DNA of 64,000 bases from Flavobacteriaceae bacterium (lineage in GTDB: Bacteria > Bacteroidota > Bacteroidia > Flavobacteriales > Flavobacteriaceae): contig JAQWFW010000027.1 in assembly GCA_029238515.1 (NCBI GenBank), positions 17,365 through 81,364 on the forward strand. The letters are read 5' to 3'. Both the position numbers and the translations under genes were made by a program. Positions 44,454 to 53,139 of the stretch are shown here, in pieces; positions within the stretch are counted from its first letter, which is position 1, and every line of letters begins with the position of its first letter. The notes under the pieces were generated by a model. The model searched no databases. It was not told the origin of the DNA and saw only the letters and a list, made by a program, of their open reading frames with translations.

Positions 44454-44488
44454 GTAAAGATAATTCTTACTTTTGTTGTAAAGATAAT
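44454..44488 (+). repeat. GTAAAGATAAT direct repeats around the carboxylase promoter
   Basis: The 11-mer occurs at 44454-44464 and 44478-44488, a 24-nt period, on either side of the -7 box TACTTTTG (44468-44475). The second copy touches the start codon at 44487. It could be a regulator site. Confidence 0.4.
44468..44475 (+). promoter_or_regulatory. -7 promoter box of the acyl-CoA carboxylase gene
   Basis: TACTTTTG (TAnnTTTG), 11 nt before the ATG at 44487. No TTG at -33 spacing. Confidence 0.5.
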
Positions 44489-46121
44489 GCACATGGACCT
44501 AAACTTCAATAAAAACGAAGACCAGAACAAATTATTAGTTTCCGACCTAAAAAAGCGCTTTGCAAAAGTCAAGCTAGGCGGTGGCAAAGCAAAAATTGAA
44601 AAACAACATGCCAAAGGGAAAATGACTGCTCGTGAACGTGTTGATTATCTTTTAGACCCAAAATCAAAATCCATAGAAATTGGTGCTTTTGCAGGTGAAG
44701 GCATGTATGCCAAACACGGAGGTTGTCCATCTGCTGGTGTGGTTGTAAAAATGGGTTACATCGCCAAACGCCAATGTATTGTGGTAGCCAATGATGCTAC
44801 AGTAAAAGCTGGAGCTTGGTTTCCCATCACAGCCAAAAAGAATTTACGAGCACAAGAAATTGCCATTGAAAACAAACTCCCTATCATATATCTAGTAGAC
44901 TCTGCAGGGGTGTATTTGCCTATGCAAGACGAAATATTTCCAGATAAAGAACACTTTGGACGTATCTTTAGAAATAATGCCATCATGAGCAGTATGGGTA
45001 TTACTCAAATATCGGCTATAATGGGCAGTTGTGTTGCAGGTGGAGCATACCTCCCCATTATGAGTGATGAAGCTATAATAGTGGATAAAACAGCCAGTAT
45101 TTTTCTAGCAGGAAGCTATTTAGTAAAAGCCGCCATTGGCGAAAGCATTGATAACGAAACCCTTGGTGGAGCTACAACACATTGCGAAATTAGTGGTGTG
45201 ACAGATTATAAAGCCAAAAATGATAAAGATGCTCTGGACAAAATCAAATCCATTATGGATAAAATTGGAGATGCAGAACATGCTGGATTCAACCGCGTAA
45301 AAGCCGCAAAACCAAAAGAAAATCCTGAAGATCTTTTTGGCATCCTACCCCGCTCGCGTGCCGACCAGTATGATACTTATGAAATCATCAAACGATTAGT
45401 GGATGATTCAGCATTTGAAGAATATAAAGCGGATTATGGAAAAACCATCATCACTTGCTATGCGCGCATTGATGGTTGGGCTGTAGGAATTGTAGCCAAT
45501 CAACGTAAGTTGGTCAAAACTAAAAAAGGAGAAATGCAATTTGGTGGTGTGATTTATAACGACAGTGCGGATAAAGCAACCCGATTTATTGCAAATTGTA
45601 ATCAGAAAAAAATCCCTTTAGTGTTTTTACAAGATGTAACAGGATTTATGGTTGGCAGCAAAAGTGAGCATAGTGGTATCATTAAAGATGGTGCCAAAAT
45701 GGTGAACGCTGTTAGCAACAGTGTTGTGCCAAAATTTACGATCATCACTGGAAATAGCTATGGAGCAGGGAATTATGCCATGTGCGGTAAGGCCTATGAC
45801 CCTCGATTGATAGCCGCATGGCCTAGTGCCGAATTGGCAGTAATGAGCGGTAATAGTGCTTCTAAAGTGCTATTACAAATAGAAACAGCCGCATTAAAAA
45901 AACAAGGGAAGAAAATTACGGAACAACAAGAAGCCGAATTGCTTTCCAGCATCAAAGAAAAGTACGACGAACAAGTTTCTCCGTATTATGCTGCTGCACG
46001 TCTTTGGACTGATGGAGTCATCAATCCCTTGGAAACACGCACATGGATCAGTATGGGCATTGAAGCGGCCAATCATGCACCAATCGAAAAAGACTTTAAC
46101 TTAGGAGTGATTCAGGTCTAA
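44487..46121 (+). CDS. Acyl-CoA carboxylase carboxyltransferase subunit (propionyl/methylcrotonyl type)
   Basis: A 544-residue biotin-dependent carboxyltransferase of the AccD5/PccB/MccB superfamily, which transfers CO2 from carboxybiotin to an acyl-CoA. It has two crotonase-fold halves. Hallmarks include KGKMTARERVDYLLDP, GVYLPMQDEIFPD, MGSCVAGGAYLPIMSDE and the second-half GNSYGAGNYAMCGKAYDPR. MccB enzymes share the QDEIFPDKEHFGRIFRN stretch, so 3-methylcrotonyl-CoA (leucine degradation) is a good candidate. No biotin carboxylase or carrier gene is adjacent. The ATG at 44493 is an alternative start. Its 3' end overlaps menE by 21 bp tail to tail. Confidence 0.92.
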   Translation: MHMDLNFNKNEDQNKLLVSDLKKRFAKVKLGGGKAKIEKQHAKGKMTARERVDYLLDPKSKSIEIGAFAGEGMYAKHGGCPSAGVVVKMGYIAKRQCIVVANDATVKAGAWFPITAKKNLRAQEIAIENKLPIIYLVDSAGVYLPMQDEIFPDKEHFGRIFRNNAIMSSMGITQISAIMGSCVAGGAYLPIMSDEAIIVDKTASIFLAGSYLVKAAIGESIDNETLGGATTHCEISGVTDYKAKNDKDALDKIKSIMDKIGDAEHAGFNRVKAAKPKENPEDLFGILPRSRADQYDTYEIIKRLVDDSAFEEYKADYGKTIITCYARIDGWAVGIVANQRKLVKTKKGEMQFGGVIYNDSADKATRFIANCNQKKIPLVFLQDVTGFMVGSKSEHSGIIKDGAKMVNAVSNSVVPKFTIITGNSYGAGNYAMCGKAYDPRLIAAWPSAELAVMSGNSASKVLLQIETAALKKQGKKITEQQEAELLSSIKEKYDEQVSPYYAAARLWTDGVINPLETRTWISMGIEAANHAPIEKDFNLGVIQV

Positions 46122-47174
46122 AGAATCAAGCGTTTTTTGACGTTGAATTTTTCCAGATTGGGTGACATGAAATTGAGGTATGAAAAAAATCTCTTTAGGC
46201 CTTTTAATGCCTTCAATACCGCTTAAATCTAAATCCAATTGTTTGGACTTACCTTCTACAATTAAAACTACTTTTTGACCCAAAATTTCATCTGGTAATG
46301 CAGTAATAAAAAAAGGTGCTTTTATCTGATTTTGGAGTTGTTTCTCTAATGTTTCGGGGTGTACTTTTACACCTCCAGAATTTATCACATGATCAAAGCG
46401 CCCCAACCACTTAAAGACTGTATCTGAAACAAGAGAAACCACATCATTAGTTTGTACAATTTTTGGGTTCAAATGAGGTGTGTTCACAGTTAGGCAAGCA
46501 CGATCGTCTTGGGCGATAGAAATGTTTGGCAGAACTCTAAATACCGTTTCGCCTTCTGATAAATTTTTGGCAGCGATATGACTGACGGTTTCGGTCATAC
46601 CAAAGGTTTCAAAAATCGAAGACTCATGCCCATTCAATTGATTAGCCAAAGCAGATGATATAGGTGCACCACCAATCAAAAGAGTACCAATTTTATGCAA
46701 TTTAGAAAATGAATTTTGAACCTGTAGAGGAACCATTGCCGAAAAATCATAATAGTTTTGCGGAAGATGTTCCAAAGGCGATGATGTGGGTGGTATAAAG
46801 TCTAGTTTCAGCCCTAAAACCCAAGCACGGACAAACATCATTTTGGCAGCAATGTAGGAGAATGGCAAACAACACAATGCAACATCTCCAGGGTTCAAAT
46901 TAAAAAAAGCAGCTGTCGCTTTAGCTGAATTGATAAATGCTGCTTTGGGCATCAATATAGCGTTGGTTTTAGATGTTGTTCCAGAAGTTTTTAGTAAAAT
47001 ATCTTCTGAATCGTCGATCCAATTTAGAATAAACGCTCCCAAATTACGTTCATTTTCACTTCCTTCTTTTATGAAGTTGTTGGCCAATATTTTGACTGTA
47101 TCAATAGTGTATTGAACACCATTGAGTTGAAACGATTCGTTAGGTTTTATATGACTTATTACATTATTCAACAT
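46101..47174 (-). CDS. menE: o-Succinylbenzoate--CoA ligase (MenE), short form
   Basis: A 357-residue AMP-binding enzyme, much shorter than the ~450-490-residue MenE of E. coli or Bacillus because the N-terminal subdomain is reduced. Visible motifs are LKTSGTTSKTNAILM (the P-loop-like A3 motif), FGMTETVSHIA (A5), WLGRFDHVINSGGVKVHPE (A7/A8) and a C-terminal QSGKIQRQKTL with the catalytic Lys. It activates o-succinylbenzoate with CoA for menaquinone. The menC-menA-menB context fixes the role. It is the last gene of the cvfB-menB-menA-menC-CPBP-menE unit, overlapping the CPBP gene by 1 bp. Confidence 0.88.
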   Translation of the reverse strand: MLNNVISHIKPNESFQLNGVQYTIDTVKILANNFIKEGSENERNLGAFILNWIDDSEDILLKTSGTTSKTNAILMPKAAFINSAKATAAFFNLNPGDVALCCLPFSYIAAKMMFVRAWVLGLKLDFIPPTSSPLEHLPQNYYDFSAMVPLQVQNSFSKLHKIGTLLIGGAPISSALANQLNGHESSIFETFGMTETVSHIAAKNLSEGETVFRVLPNISIAQDDRACLTVNTPHLNPKIVQTNDVVSLVSDTVFKWLGRFDHVINSGGVKVHPETLEKQLQNQIKAPFFITALPDEILGQKVVLIVEGKSKQLDLDLSGIEGIKRPKEIFFIPQFHVTQSGKIQRQKTLDSLDLNHS

Positions 47175-48103
47175 TAGTTATTGGTAACTTTACCAAATAG
47201 TTTTTCTTTCCAATTTGTCCAATTGTATTTTTGCGCAAAAACTAAAAGTAACAAAGGATAAATGACGAATACTGGAAGAAAGATTTCTGCCCCAGCTAGT
47301 TCAGGTTCAGAAACGTCTTTTAGTAAAGAATGGGTTTGGAAAGCCGTCCAATCGGCAGTGAGCAACAAAGCTGCTAAAAGATTGTTTGCGGCATGAAAAC
47401 CAAGCGCTAATTCCAATCCTTCATCCATAAGTGTCATGATACCCAATAAAAATCCTGTTCCGACATAATGAACCAAAAGGATATGTCCAAGTTTACCAAT
47501 TTCAGGATTTGTAATGTGCATTAATCCAAATAAAGTTGACGTAAAAATTAGAGGTAACCATCTGTTTTTTACCAAAACTCCAAGTCCTTGCATCAAATAA
47601 CCACGAAAAAAATACTCTTCAAAGCTTGTTTGCAGTGGAATAAAAATAATAGAGATAAGCGCTAGAATTAAAAATGGTTTTAATTTGAAATTGAACACAT
47701 AGTTTTCTGGATTCATAAAATATTCTAAACCAATAAAAAAACTTGTAAAAACACCCCAAATAATGAACGCAAACCAAAAACGTTTCCAATCAATATTTTT
47801 TCTTGAAGTGGTTAAACTTTTTAGGGATTGTTTATGTAAAAACTTTGCAACTACAAATACAGCTAAAAGCCCTACAGCAAAGTAGAGCAACATCAAAAAT
47901 AAATTTAAATTTGAATCCAACATAGCCATAAGCTGAAAAGGGTCGTCCATAGTCGCCATGTTATCTCCACCTTCCATCATCTTAAGCATCAAAGCAACTG
48001 TAAGTGGAATTTGTCCTACAATAACTCCAATAATCACAATAATAACACCAACGACGTATAGCCACCAATCGTGTTCAAATTTAAATGCTTGTTTTATATA
48101 CAT
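47174..48103 (-). CDS. CPBP-family intramembrane metalloprotease
   Basis: A 309-residue membrane protein with about eight helices, of the CAAX protease and bacteriocin-processing (CPBP/Abi) family. The catalytic set is visible: EEYFFRGYLMQ (motif 1, EExxxR), LFGLMHITNP (motif 2, FxxxH) and GFHAANNLLAA (motif 3, HxxxN type). Roles in this family range from prenyl-protein processing to peptide immunity. Here it is inserted between menC and menE in the menaquinone operon, 2 bp after menC, with a 1-bp overlap with menE. It lies next to a prenyl-quinone pathway, but a role there is unproven. Confidence 0.88.
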   Translation of the reverse strand: MYIKQAFKFEHDWWLYVVGVIIVIIGVIVGQIPLTVALMLKMMEGGDNMATMDDPFQLMAMLDSNLNLFLMLLYFAVGLLAVFVVAKFLHKQSLKSLTTSRKNIDWKRFWFAFIIWGVFTSFFIGLEYFMNPENYVFNFKLKPFLILALISIIFIPLQTSFEEYFFRGYLMQGLGVLVKNRWLPLIFTSTLFGLMHITNPEIGKLGHILLVHYVGTGFLLGIMTLMDEGLELALGFHAANNLLAALLLTADWTAFQTHSLLKDVSEPELAGAEIFLPVFVIYPLLLLVFAQKYNWTNWKEKLFGKVTNN

Positions 48104-48105
48104 AT

Positions 48106-49140
48106 TTAAAATTTAATGTTCCATTTATTTAATGGCATATATGCCAGGTGCCCATTTTTTATTGTTAAAGGCGAATCCAAATTGTTTGTAAACAACCCTC
48201 CTGTGCCTAAACCTTGAGGGCGATTCACATTCAAATGATAGGTCCATTGTGCAATAGCATTGAGGCCAATATTGCTTTCCAAAGCACTTGTAATCCACCA
48301 ACCAACCGACTGATTTTCAGCCAAATCTATCCACGATTGACTTCCTCTAAATCCTCCTACTAATGTTGGTTTCAGAATAATGTATTGAGGGTTTATGGTT
48401 TGTAGCAATTGTTTTTGTTTTGTTACATCATGTATGCCAATTAATTCTTCATCCAAAGCTATAGAAAGAGGGGTTGCAGCGCAAAGTTCTGCCATAGCAT
48501 CGTACTGACCAGCACTAATAGGTTGCTCAATCGAATGTAAATCGTAATCTGATAAACGCTTCAATTTTTCCATAGCTTCCAAAGGGGAAAACGCTCCATT
48601 GGCGTCCACACGAAGCTCAATGGTATTAGCATCATATTCTTTTCTTATGGATCTGATTAAAGCCAATTCTGTTTCAAAATCTAAAGCACCTATTTTGATT
48701 TTTATACACCTAAAACCTGTATCTAACTTTGATCGGATTTGCGCTTTCATAAACTGCTCGTCACCCATCCAAATCAACCCATTGATTGGGATATGATCTA
48801 ATCCAGAAGTGAAATTTGAAGGGAATAAAATATGAGGTTTTTTTGCTTTTAAATCTAAAAAAGCCATTTCTAGTCCAAATTGAATTGCAGGAAATTCTAC
48901 TAGGGCGATGAGAAGATTATCTAAACCTAAATCGATGTGTTCACAAGTCCATTTTAGTTTTGCTTCAAAATCTGGACGATCATCGCAACTCAAGCCACGA
49001 AACATTCCACATTCTCCAATGCCTACAGATTGTTCATCTTCTATTTTGATAAACCAAGTATCTTTTGTTTTTAGCACTCCCCGCGAGGTTCCACTAGCTT
49101 GTTTGAACTGTAATTGATATGGTAAAAATGATGCTTTCAT
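48106..49140 (-). CDS. menC: o-Succinylbenzoate synthase (MenC)
   Basis: A 344-residue member of the enolase superfamily that dehydrates SHCHC to o-succinylbenzoate. It has the general-base KIKIGALDFE motif near the middle (K-x-K), the metal carboxylates LRVDANGAF, SIEQPI and ALDEELIG, and the second catalytic Lys in YIILKPTLVGG. The N-terminal capping domain begins FLPYQLQFKQASGTSRGVLKTKDTWFI. The menA gene ends 2 bp before the start, so it is cotranscribed in the men operon. Confidence 0.93.
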   Translation of the reverse strand: MKASFLPYQLQFKQASGTSRGVLKTKDTWFIKIEDEQSVGIGECGMFRGLSCDDRPDFEAKLKWTCEHIDLGLDNLLIALVEFPAIQFGLEMAFLDLKAKKPHILFPSNFTSGLDHIPINGLIWMGDEQFMKAQIRSKLDTGFRCIKIKIGALDFETELALIRSIRKEYDANTIELRVDANGAFSPLEAMEKLKRLSDYDLHSIEQPISAGQYDAMAELCAATPLSIALDEELIGIHDVTKQKQLLQTINPQYIILKPTLVGGFRGSQSWIDLAENQSVGWWITSALESNIGLNAIAQWTYHLNVNRPQGLGTGGLFTNNLDSPLTIKNGHLAYMPLNKWNIKF

Positions 49141-49142
49141 CT

Positions 49143-50063
49143 CTATGCCGAATAAAAATGTTCTAAAATCAGTGCTGAAGCAAACAGCAACGACAACATA
49201 AAAGTGGATAATGCGACAAGTTTTAGATGTGGGTCATATGCTTTAGGGTTTGTTATTTGATATATCGATCTGAGATGTAATAGTAAAGGGATAAAGGCAA
49301 TCCAAGTTATAAACATCAGTGTAGAAAAAGACATGATGTACTGAAAAATAATCATCAAAATAATAGCCGAAATAATTAGAAAAAAATGATACACTTTGGC
49401 ATTTATCGGCCCTAAATATCCTGCAAATGTGTTTTTATTAGATTTTCGATCTGAGTCCAAATCACGCATATTATTCAAATTGAGTACTGCTGCACTTAAG
49501 AATCCAACTGATGAAGCTGGTAACAACAAACGAAAATCAATGTGCTGAGCAAACAAGAAAAAAGTACCAAAAACACTGAGTAAACCAAAAAATAAAAACA
49601 CCATAAGATCGCCAAGTGCTTTATAGCCATATGCAGACTTCCCAACCGTGTAGCTAATTGCAGCATAAATAGATAACCCACCCAAAACGATAAAAATTAA
49701 GGCATTGTACAATTGATCTAGACCAAAAACCAACAGAATTAATGTGATGGCTAAAATTGCACTGATAAAAGCATTGAATACTACAGCCAACCGCATTTGC
49801 TTGGCAGAAATCGCACCGCTTTGTAGTGCACGTTTTGGGCCAATACGCGATTCATTGTCTGTACCTTTGACGCCATCGCCATAATCATTGGCCAAATTGG
49901 ATAAAATTTGAAAACTTAATGTAGTTAAAATAATGAGGATAAAAATTGGAGCATCAAAAAAATCTTTAAAATAGGCATAACTTGAACCAACTATAGCGCC
50001 AGATATAGAAAGTGGCAATGTGCGAAGTCGAGAAGCTGATATCCAAGATTTTAGCTGAGCCAT
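49143..50063 (-). CDS. menA: 1,4-Dihydroxy-2-naphthoate polyprenyltransferase (MenA)
   Basis: A 306-residue UbiA-superfamily enzyme with eight to nine membrane helices that attaches the polyprenyl tail to DHNA. The first Asp-rich motif is NLANDYGDGVKGTDNESRIGPKRA (N-x-x-x-D) and the second is LNNMRDLDSDRKSNKNTFAG. I start at the ATG at 50063 (MAQLKSWISASRLRT), 1 bp after menB. The longer frame overlaps menB by 25 codons and is out of family. It is part of the men operon. Confidence 0.94.
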   Translation of the reverse strand: MAQLKSWISASRLRTLPLSISGAIVGSSYAYFKDFFDAPIFILIILTTLSFQILSNLANDYGDGVKGTDNESRIGPKRALQSGAISAKQMRLAVVFNAFISAILAITLILLVFGLDQLYNALIFIVLGGLSIYAAISYTVGKSAYGYKALGDLMVFLFFGLLSVFGTFFLFAQHIDFRLLLPASSVGFLSAAVLNLNNMRDLDSDRKSNKNTFAGYLGPINAKVYHFFLIISAIILMIIFQYIMSFSTLMFITWIAFIPLLLHLRSIYQITNPKAYDPHLKLVALSTFMLSLLFASALILEHFYSA

Positions 50064-50064
50064 A

Positions 50065-50901
50065 CTAAGGAATCCATTTTTTATTAAAATTTGGTGGACG
50101 TTTTTCCAAAAAGGCGTTTCGTCCTTCTTTAGCTTCATCGGTCATGTAGGCCAAGCGTGTAGCTTCACCCGCAAAGACCTGCTGTCCAACCATACCATCA
50201 TCGGTTAGGTTCATGGCAAACTTTAGCATTTTTATGGAAATGGGCGATTTTTGTAAGATTTCTTGTGCCCATTCAAAAGCAGTAGCCTCTAATTCATCAT
50301 GGGGAACAACAGCATTGACCATACCCATATCGAGTGCCTCTTGAGCTGAGTAATTACGTCCCAAAAAGAAAATTTCTCGGGCCTTTTTTTGACCAACCAT
50401 TTTTGCTAAATATGCAGAACCATAACCACCATCAAAACTTGTAACATCAGCATCAGTTTGCTTAAAAATAGCGTGTTCTTTACTGGCTAAAGTCAAATCG
50501 CAAACGACGTGCAGACTATGACCTCCACCTACAGCCCAACCTGGAACTACAGCAATAACGGCCTTTGGCATAAAACGAATCAAACGCTGAACTTCCAAAA
50601 TATTTAATCGATGATAACCATCTTTGCCCACATAGCCCTCATCGCCACGTGCTTTTTGATCACCTCCACTACAAAACGAATAAACACCGTCTTTGGGCGA
50701 TGGCCCTTCTGCGCTCAACAAAACAACACCTATTGAGGTGTCTTCATTGGCATCATGAAATGCTTTGAGTAACTCTGAAGTGGTTTGAGGTCGGAATGCA
50801 TTACGGACTTCTGGACGGTTAAAGGCAATGCGTGCAACACCATCACATTTCTTGTACGTGATGTCTTCAAATTCAATTGCGGTTTTCCAATTTACGCTCA
50901 T
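50065..50901 (-). CDS. menB: 1,4-Dihydroxy-2-naphthoyl-CoA synthase (MenB)
   Basis: A 278-residue crotonase-fold enzyme that closes the second ring of the naphthoquinone. Signatures are GVARIAFNRPEVRNAFRPQT, YSFCSGGDQKARGDEGYV (MenB-specific loop), VVPGWAVGGGHSLHVVCDLT, DADVTSFDGGYGSAYLAK and the C-terminal EGRNAFLEKRPPNF. Bicarbonate-type or Asp-type MenB cannot be distinguished with certainty, but a Gly-Asp-Gln loop and QTDADVTSF are visible. It is preceded by cvfB (10 bp) and followed by menA (1 bp). Confidence 0.95.
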   Translation of the reverse strand: MSVNWKTAIEFEDITYKKCDGVARIAFNRPEVRNAFRPQTTSELLKAFHDANEDTSIGVVLLSAEGPSPKDGVYSFCSGGDQKARGDEGYVGKDGYHRLNILEVQRLIRFMPKAVIAVVPGWAVGGGHSLHVVCDLTLASKEHAIFKQTDADVTSFDGGYGSAYLAKMVGQKKAREIFFLGRNYSAQEALDMGMVNAVVPHDELEATAFEWAQEILQKSPISIKMLKFAMNLTDDGMVGQQVFAGEATRLAYMTDEAKEGRNAFLEKRPPNFNKKWIP

Positions 50902-50911
50902 AATATTTGTT

Positions 50912-51748
50912 TTATTTTTTCACTAGATAAATTCCATCTGACTCCAAGCGTATCAAACGCTGTTTGTACAACGCCCCTACGGCCTTTTTAAAACTTTTTT
51001 TGCTCATTTGTACTACAGATTTTATGGCTTCAGGTGAAGATTTGTCTGTAATATCCAAAAACCCGTCATGATCATTTATCAATTCGAGTAGGGCTTGTGC
51101 ACTCGGTTCTATATTTCTATAGCCAATTTGGGCCAGACTAATGTCAATTTTATTACCAGGGCGAATTTTTTTTACAATACCTTTTAACTGGTCACCAATA
51201 CTTAAATCTTTGAAAATATCGCCTTGAAAAATTAGTCCCAAATGACGTTTGTTAATAATGACATTCATACCCATGTCGGAAGGGTGCGAAACAATCAAGT
51301 CAACTTCATCAAACAAAGCAACAGACAGTTCACTATTGTCCAAAAATCGATTTGTTTTACTCGATGCAACTAAGCGGTCTGATTTTTCATCCAAGTAACA
51401 ATGCACCAAGTACCATCCTCCTTTTTTCATTTTATAAGCCTGTTCCTTAAATGGGCAAAAGAGTTCTTTAACCATACCCCAATCCAAAAAAGCGCCATAC
51501 TCATTTACTGCATTACAACGCAAAAGTGCAAATTCTCCCTTTTGAATATATGGTGTATCGGTTACAGCCACCAAACGTTCCTCATTGTCTAAGTAAACAA
51601 AAACATTTAAGACATCATCGATTTCAAAATCAGTGGGAACGTATCTGTTGGGCAACAAAACTTCGTTGTCTTCATCGTCTCCCAAAAACAACCCTGGATC
51701 TGTATCTCTTAAAATTTTTAATGTATTAAATCTACCTAGTTCAATCAT
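50912..51748 (-). CDS. CvfB-like S1/winged-helix RNA-binding protein
   Basis: This 278-residue protein matches the CvfB/YitL family: three S1-like modules (LPNRYVPTDFEIDDVLNVFVY; GAFLDWGMVKELFCPFKEQ; LGLIFQGDIFKDLSIGDQLKGIV) and a C-terminal winged helix (KSSPEAIKSVVQMSKKSFKKAVGALYKQRLI). CvfB binds RNA and affects virulence-factor expression in Staphylococcus. Its function in flavobacteria is unknown. It heads the menB-menE unit. Its promoter box TACCTTTG ends 5 nt before the ATG, predicting a leaderless transcript. Confidence 0.85.
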   Translation of the reverse strand: MIELGRFNTLKILRDTDPGLFLGDDEDNEVLLPNRYVPTDFEIDDVLNVFVYLDNEERLVAVTDTPYIQKGEFALLRCNAVNEYGAFLDWGMVKELFCPFKEQAYKMKKGGWYLVHCYLDEKSDRLVASSKTNRFLDNSELSVALFDEVDLIVSHPSDMGMNVIINKRHLGLIFQGDIFKDLSIGDQLKGIVKKIRPGNKIDISLAQIGYRNIEPSAQALLELINDHDGFLDITDKSSPEAIKSVVQMSKKSFKKAVGALYKQRLIRLESDGIYLVKK

Positions 51749-51752
51749 GCTG

Positions 51753-51760
51753 CAAAGGTA
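51753..51760 (-). promoter_or_regulatory. -7 box of the cvfB-men operon, nearly leaderless
   Basis: TACCTTTG on the minus strand, then CAGC and the ATG at 51748. The start codon begins 5 nt after the box. The ten bases TACCTTTGCA are identical to those before menD. Confidence 0.6.
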
Positions 51761-51797
51761 AGCATATTAGGTGTAATAATAACTTGGAAAAAACACA

Positions 51798-51826
51798 TTG
51801 AGCAATTAAAGTTTTTTATAATTTTG
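51798..51826 (+). promoter_or_regulatory. Promoter of purU, nearly leaderless
   Basis: TTG (51798-51800), 18-nt spacer, TAATTTTG (51819-51826), then CAGAG and the ATG at 51832. The start is 6 nt after the box. Confidence 0.7.
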
Positions 51827-51831
51827 CAGAG

Positions 51832-52686
51832 ATGAAAAAATTTACAATCCTAATAAATTGCAAAGACCAACCAGGTATTATTGCAGCGACAACAAATTTT
51901 ATTCTTGAACAGAACGGTAATATCACTTACGTGGATCAGCATGTGGACCACGAACAAGAAGTATTCTTTATGCGACTTGAATGTACTTTTGAGAAAACCA
52001 ATCCGTCCAAAAATGATCTTAAACAACTATTTGATGTTTCAGTAGCACAACAATTTCAAATGAATTGGAACTTATTTGATGTTGAAACATTACCAAAAAT
52101 GGCACTTTTTGTATCAAAATACGATCATTGCTTATATGATATTCTAGGACGTTTCAAATCTGGGGAATTGCAAGTAGAAATTCCTTTTGTTGTGAGTAAT
52201 CACATGGATTTGAAACCTATTGCAGATAGTTTCGATATTCCGTTTTTTCATGTTCCTGTCACCTCTGAAATTCGAACTGAAGCCGAACAAGCGCATCTTA
52301 AATTACTGAAAGAACACCAGATTGATTTTATTGTTTTGGCGCGCTACATGCAAATCATTCCACAAGGATTGATTGATGTTTATCCTTCAAAAATCATCAA
52401 TATTCATCACTCCTTTTTACCGGCATTTGTGGGTGCAAAACCCTACCACTCGGCATTTAAACGCGGAGTGAAAATTATTGGTGCGACATCACATTATGTA
52501 ACCACCGAATTGGACGCTGGCCCTATCATTGAACAGGATGTTGTACGTGTTTCTCATACCCACACCATCAAAGATTTAATAAGTAAAGGGCGCGACTTAG
52601 AAAAAATTGTGCTTTCTACAGCCATTAAACACCACGTCGACCAAAAAGTGATGGTGTATGGCAACAAAACGGTGGTTTTTTCTTAG
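51832..52686 (+). CDS. purU: Formyltetrahydrofolate deformylase (PurU)
   Basis: A 284-residue enzyme that hydrolyses 10-formyl-THF to formate and THF, balancing one-carbon pools. It has an N-terminal ACT-type domain (KDQPGIIAATTNFILEQNGNI) and a C-terminal formyltransferase fold with HHSFLPAFVGAKPYHSAF and the catalytic Asp region ATSHYVTTELDAGPIIEQD. All expected catalytic residues (Asn, His, Asp) appear present. It is convergent with the DUF2853 gene, with an 11-bp gap. Confidence 0.95.
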   Translation: MKKFTILINCKDQPGIIAATTNFILEQNGNITYVDQHVDHEQEVFFMRLECTFEKTNPSKNDLKQLFDVSVAQQFQMNWNLFDVETLPKMALFVSKYDHCLYDILGRFKSGELQVEIPFVVSNHMDLKPIADSFDIPFFHVPVTSEIRTEAEQAHLKLLKEHQIDFIVLARYMQIIPQGLIDVYPSKIINIHHSFLPAFVGAKPYHSAFKRGVKIIGATSHYVTTELDAGPIIEQDVVRVSHTHTIKDLISKGRDLEKIVLSTAIKHHVDQKVMVYGNKTVVFS

Positions 52687-52696
52687 TGTCTAAATT

Positions 52697-53035
52697 TTAG
52701 TAAATAGATTCTTTGCCAAAATGCTTTGTGAGTAAGTAGTACACCAGAGCACGGTACTTGTTGCGATTGGATTGTCCATAAACATTAAGTACTTTGTTTA
52801 TACCTTCATCAAGTTTTGGCGAATCGCTAAGACCTAGCTTTTTAATTAAAAAATTGTTGCGCACGGTTTCTATTTCAGACGGATCAGTAGCCGAAACAGT
52901 ACTCGCATCATCGCTGTAAATTGCAGGACCACATCCAATAGTCACTTTCTTAAGGAGATCCATATCTGGATTAACATTACATTTTGTTCTTAAATCATTC
53001 GCATACTTTTGAATTAACTCTTCTCTTTTGCTCAT
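52697..53035 (-). CDS. DUF2853 family protein
   Basis: A 112-residue, mostly helical, cytosolic protein of the uncharacterised DUF2853 family: KREELIQKYANDLRTKCNV at the start and NKYRALVYYLLTKHFGKE at the end. Two cysteines (C19, C35) lie in the N-terminal half. The central stretch AIYSDDASTVSATDPSEIETVRNNFL is typical. The gene carries the RTGAC-N15-GTGTC element at 53099-53123 and lacks a TAnnTTTG box, suggesting membership of a stress regulon together with dnaK. Confidence 0.85.
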   Translation of the reverse strand: MSKREELIQKYANDLRTKCNVNPDMDLLKKVTIGCGPAIYSDDASTVSATDPSEIETVRNNFLIKKLGLSDSPKLDEGINKVLNVYGQSNRNKYRALVYYLLTKHFGKESIY

Positions 53036-53098
53036 AATAATTTTGGGTTTATATTAATAATATTTTTAAACTGCTTCACACAGTTCCTCATGTGATAT

Positions 53099-53123
53099 GA
53101 CACACAATTTTATAAAAAGTCAC
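53099..53123 (-). promoter_or_regulatory. GTGAC-N15-GTGTC element upstream of the DUF2853 gene
   Basis: Minus strand: GTGAC (53123-53119), 15-nt spacer, GTGTC (53103-53099), 63 nt before the ATG. It is embedded in AAAAATGTGACTTTTT and TGTGTGTCA, nearly identical to the copy at 39844. Confidence 0.55.
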
Positions 53124-53139
53124 ATTTTTTTTTAATTTT

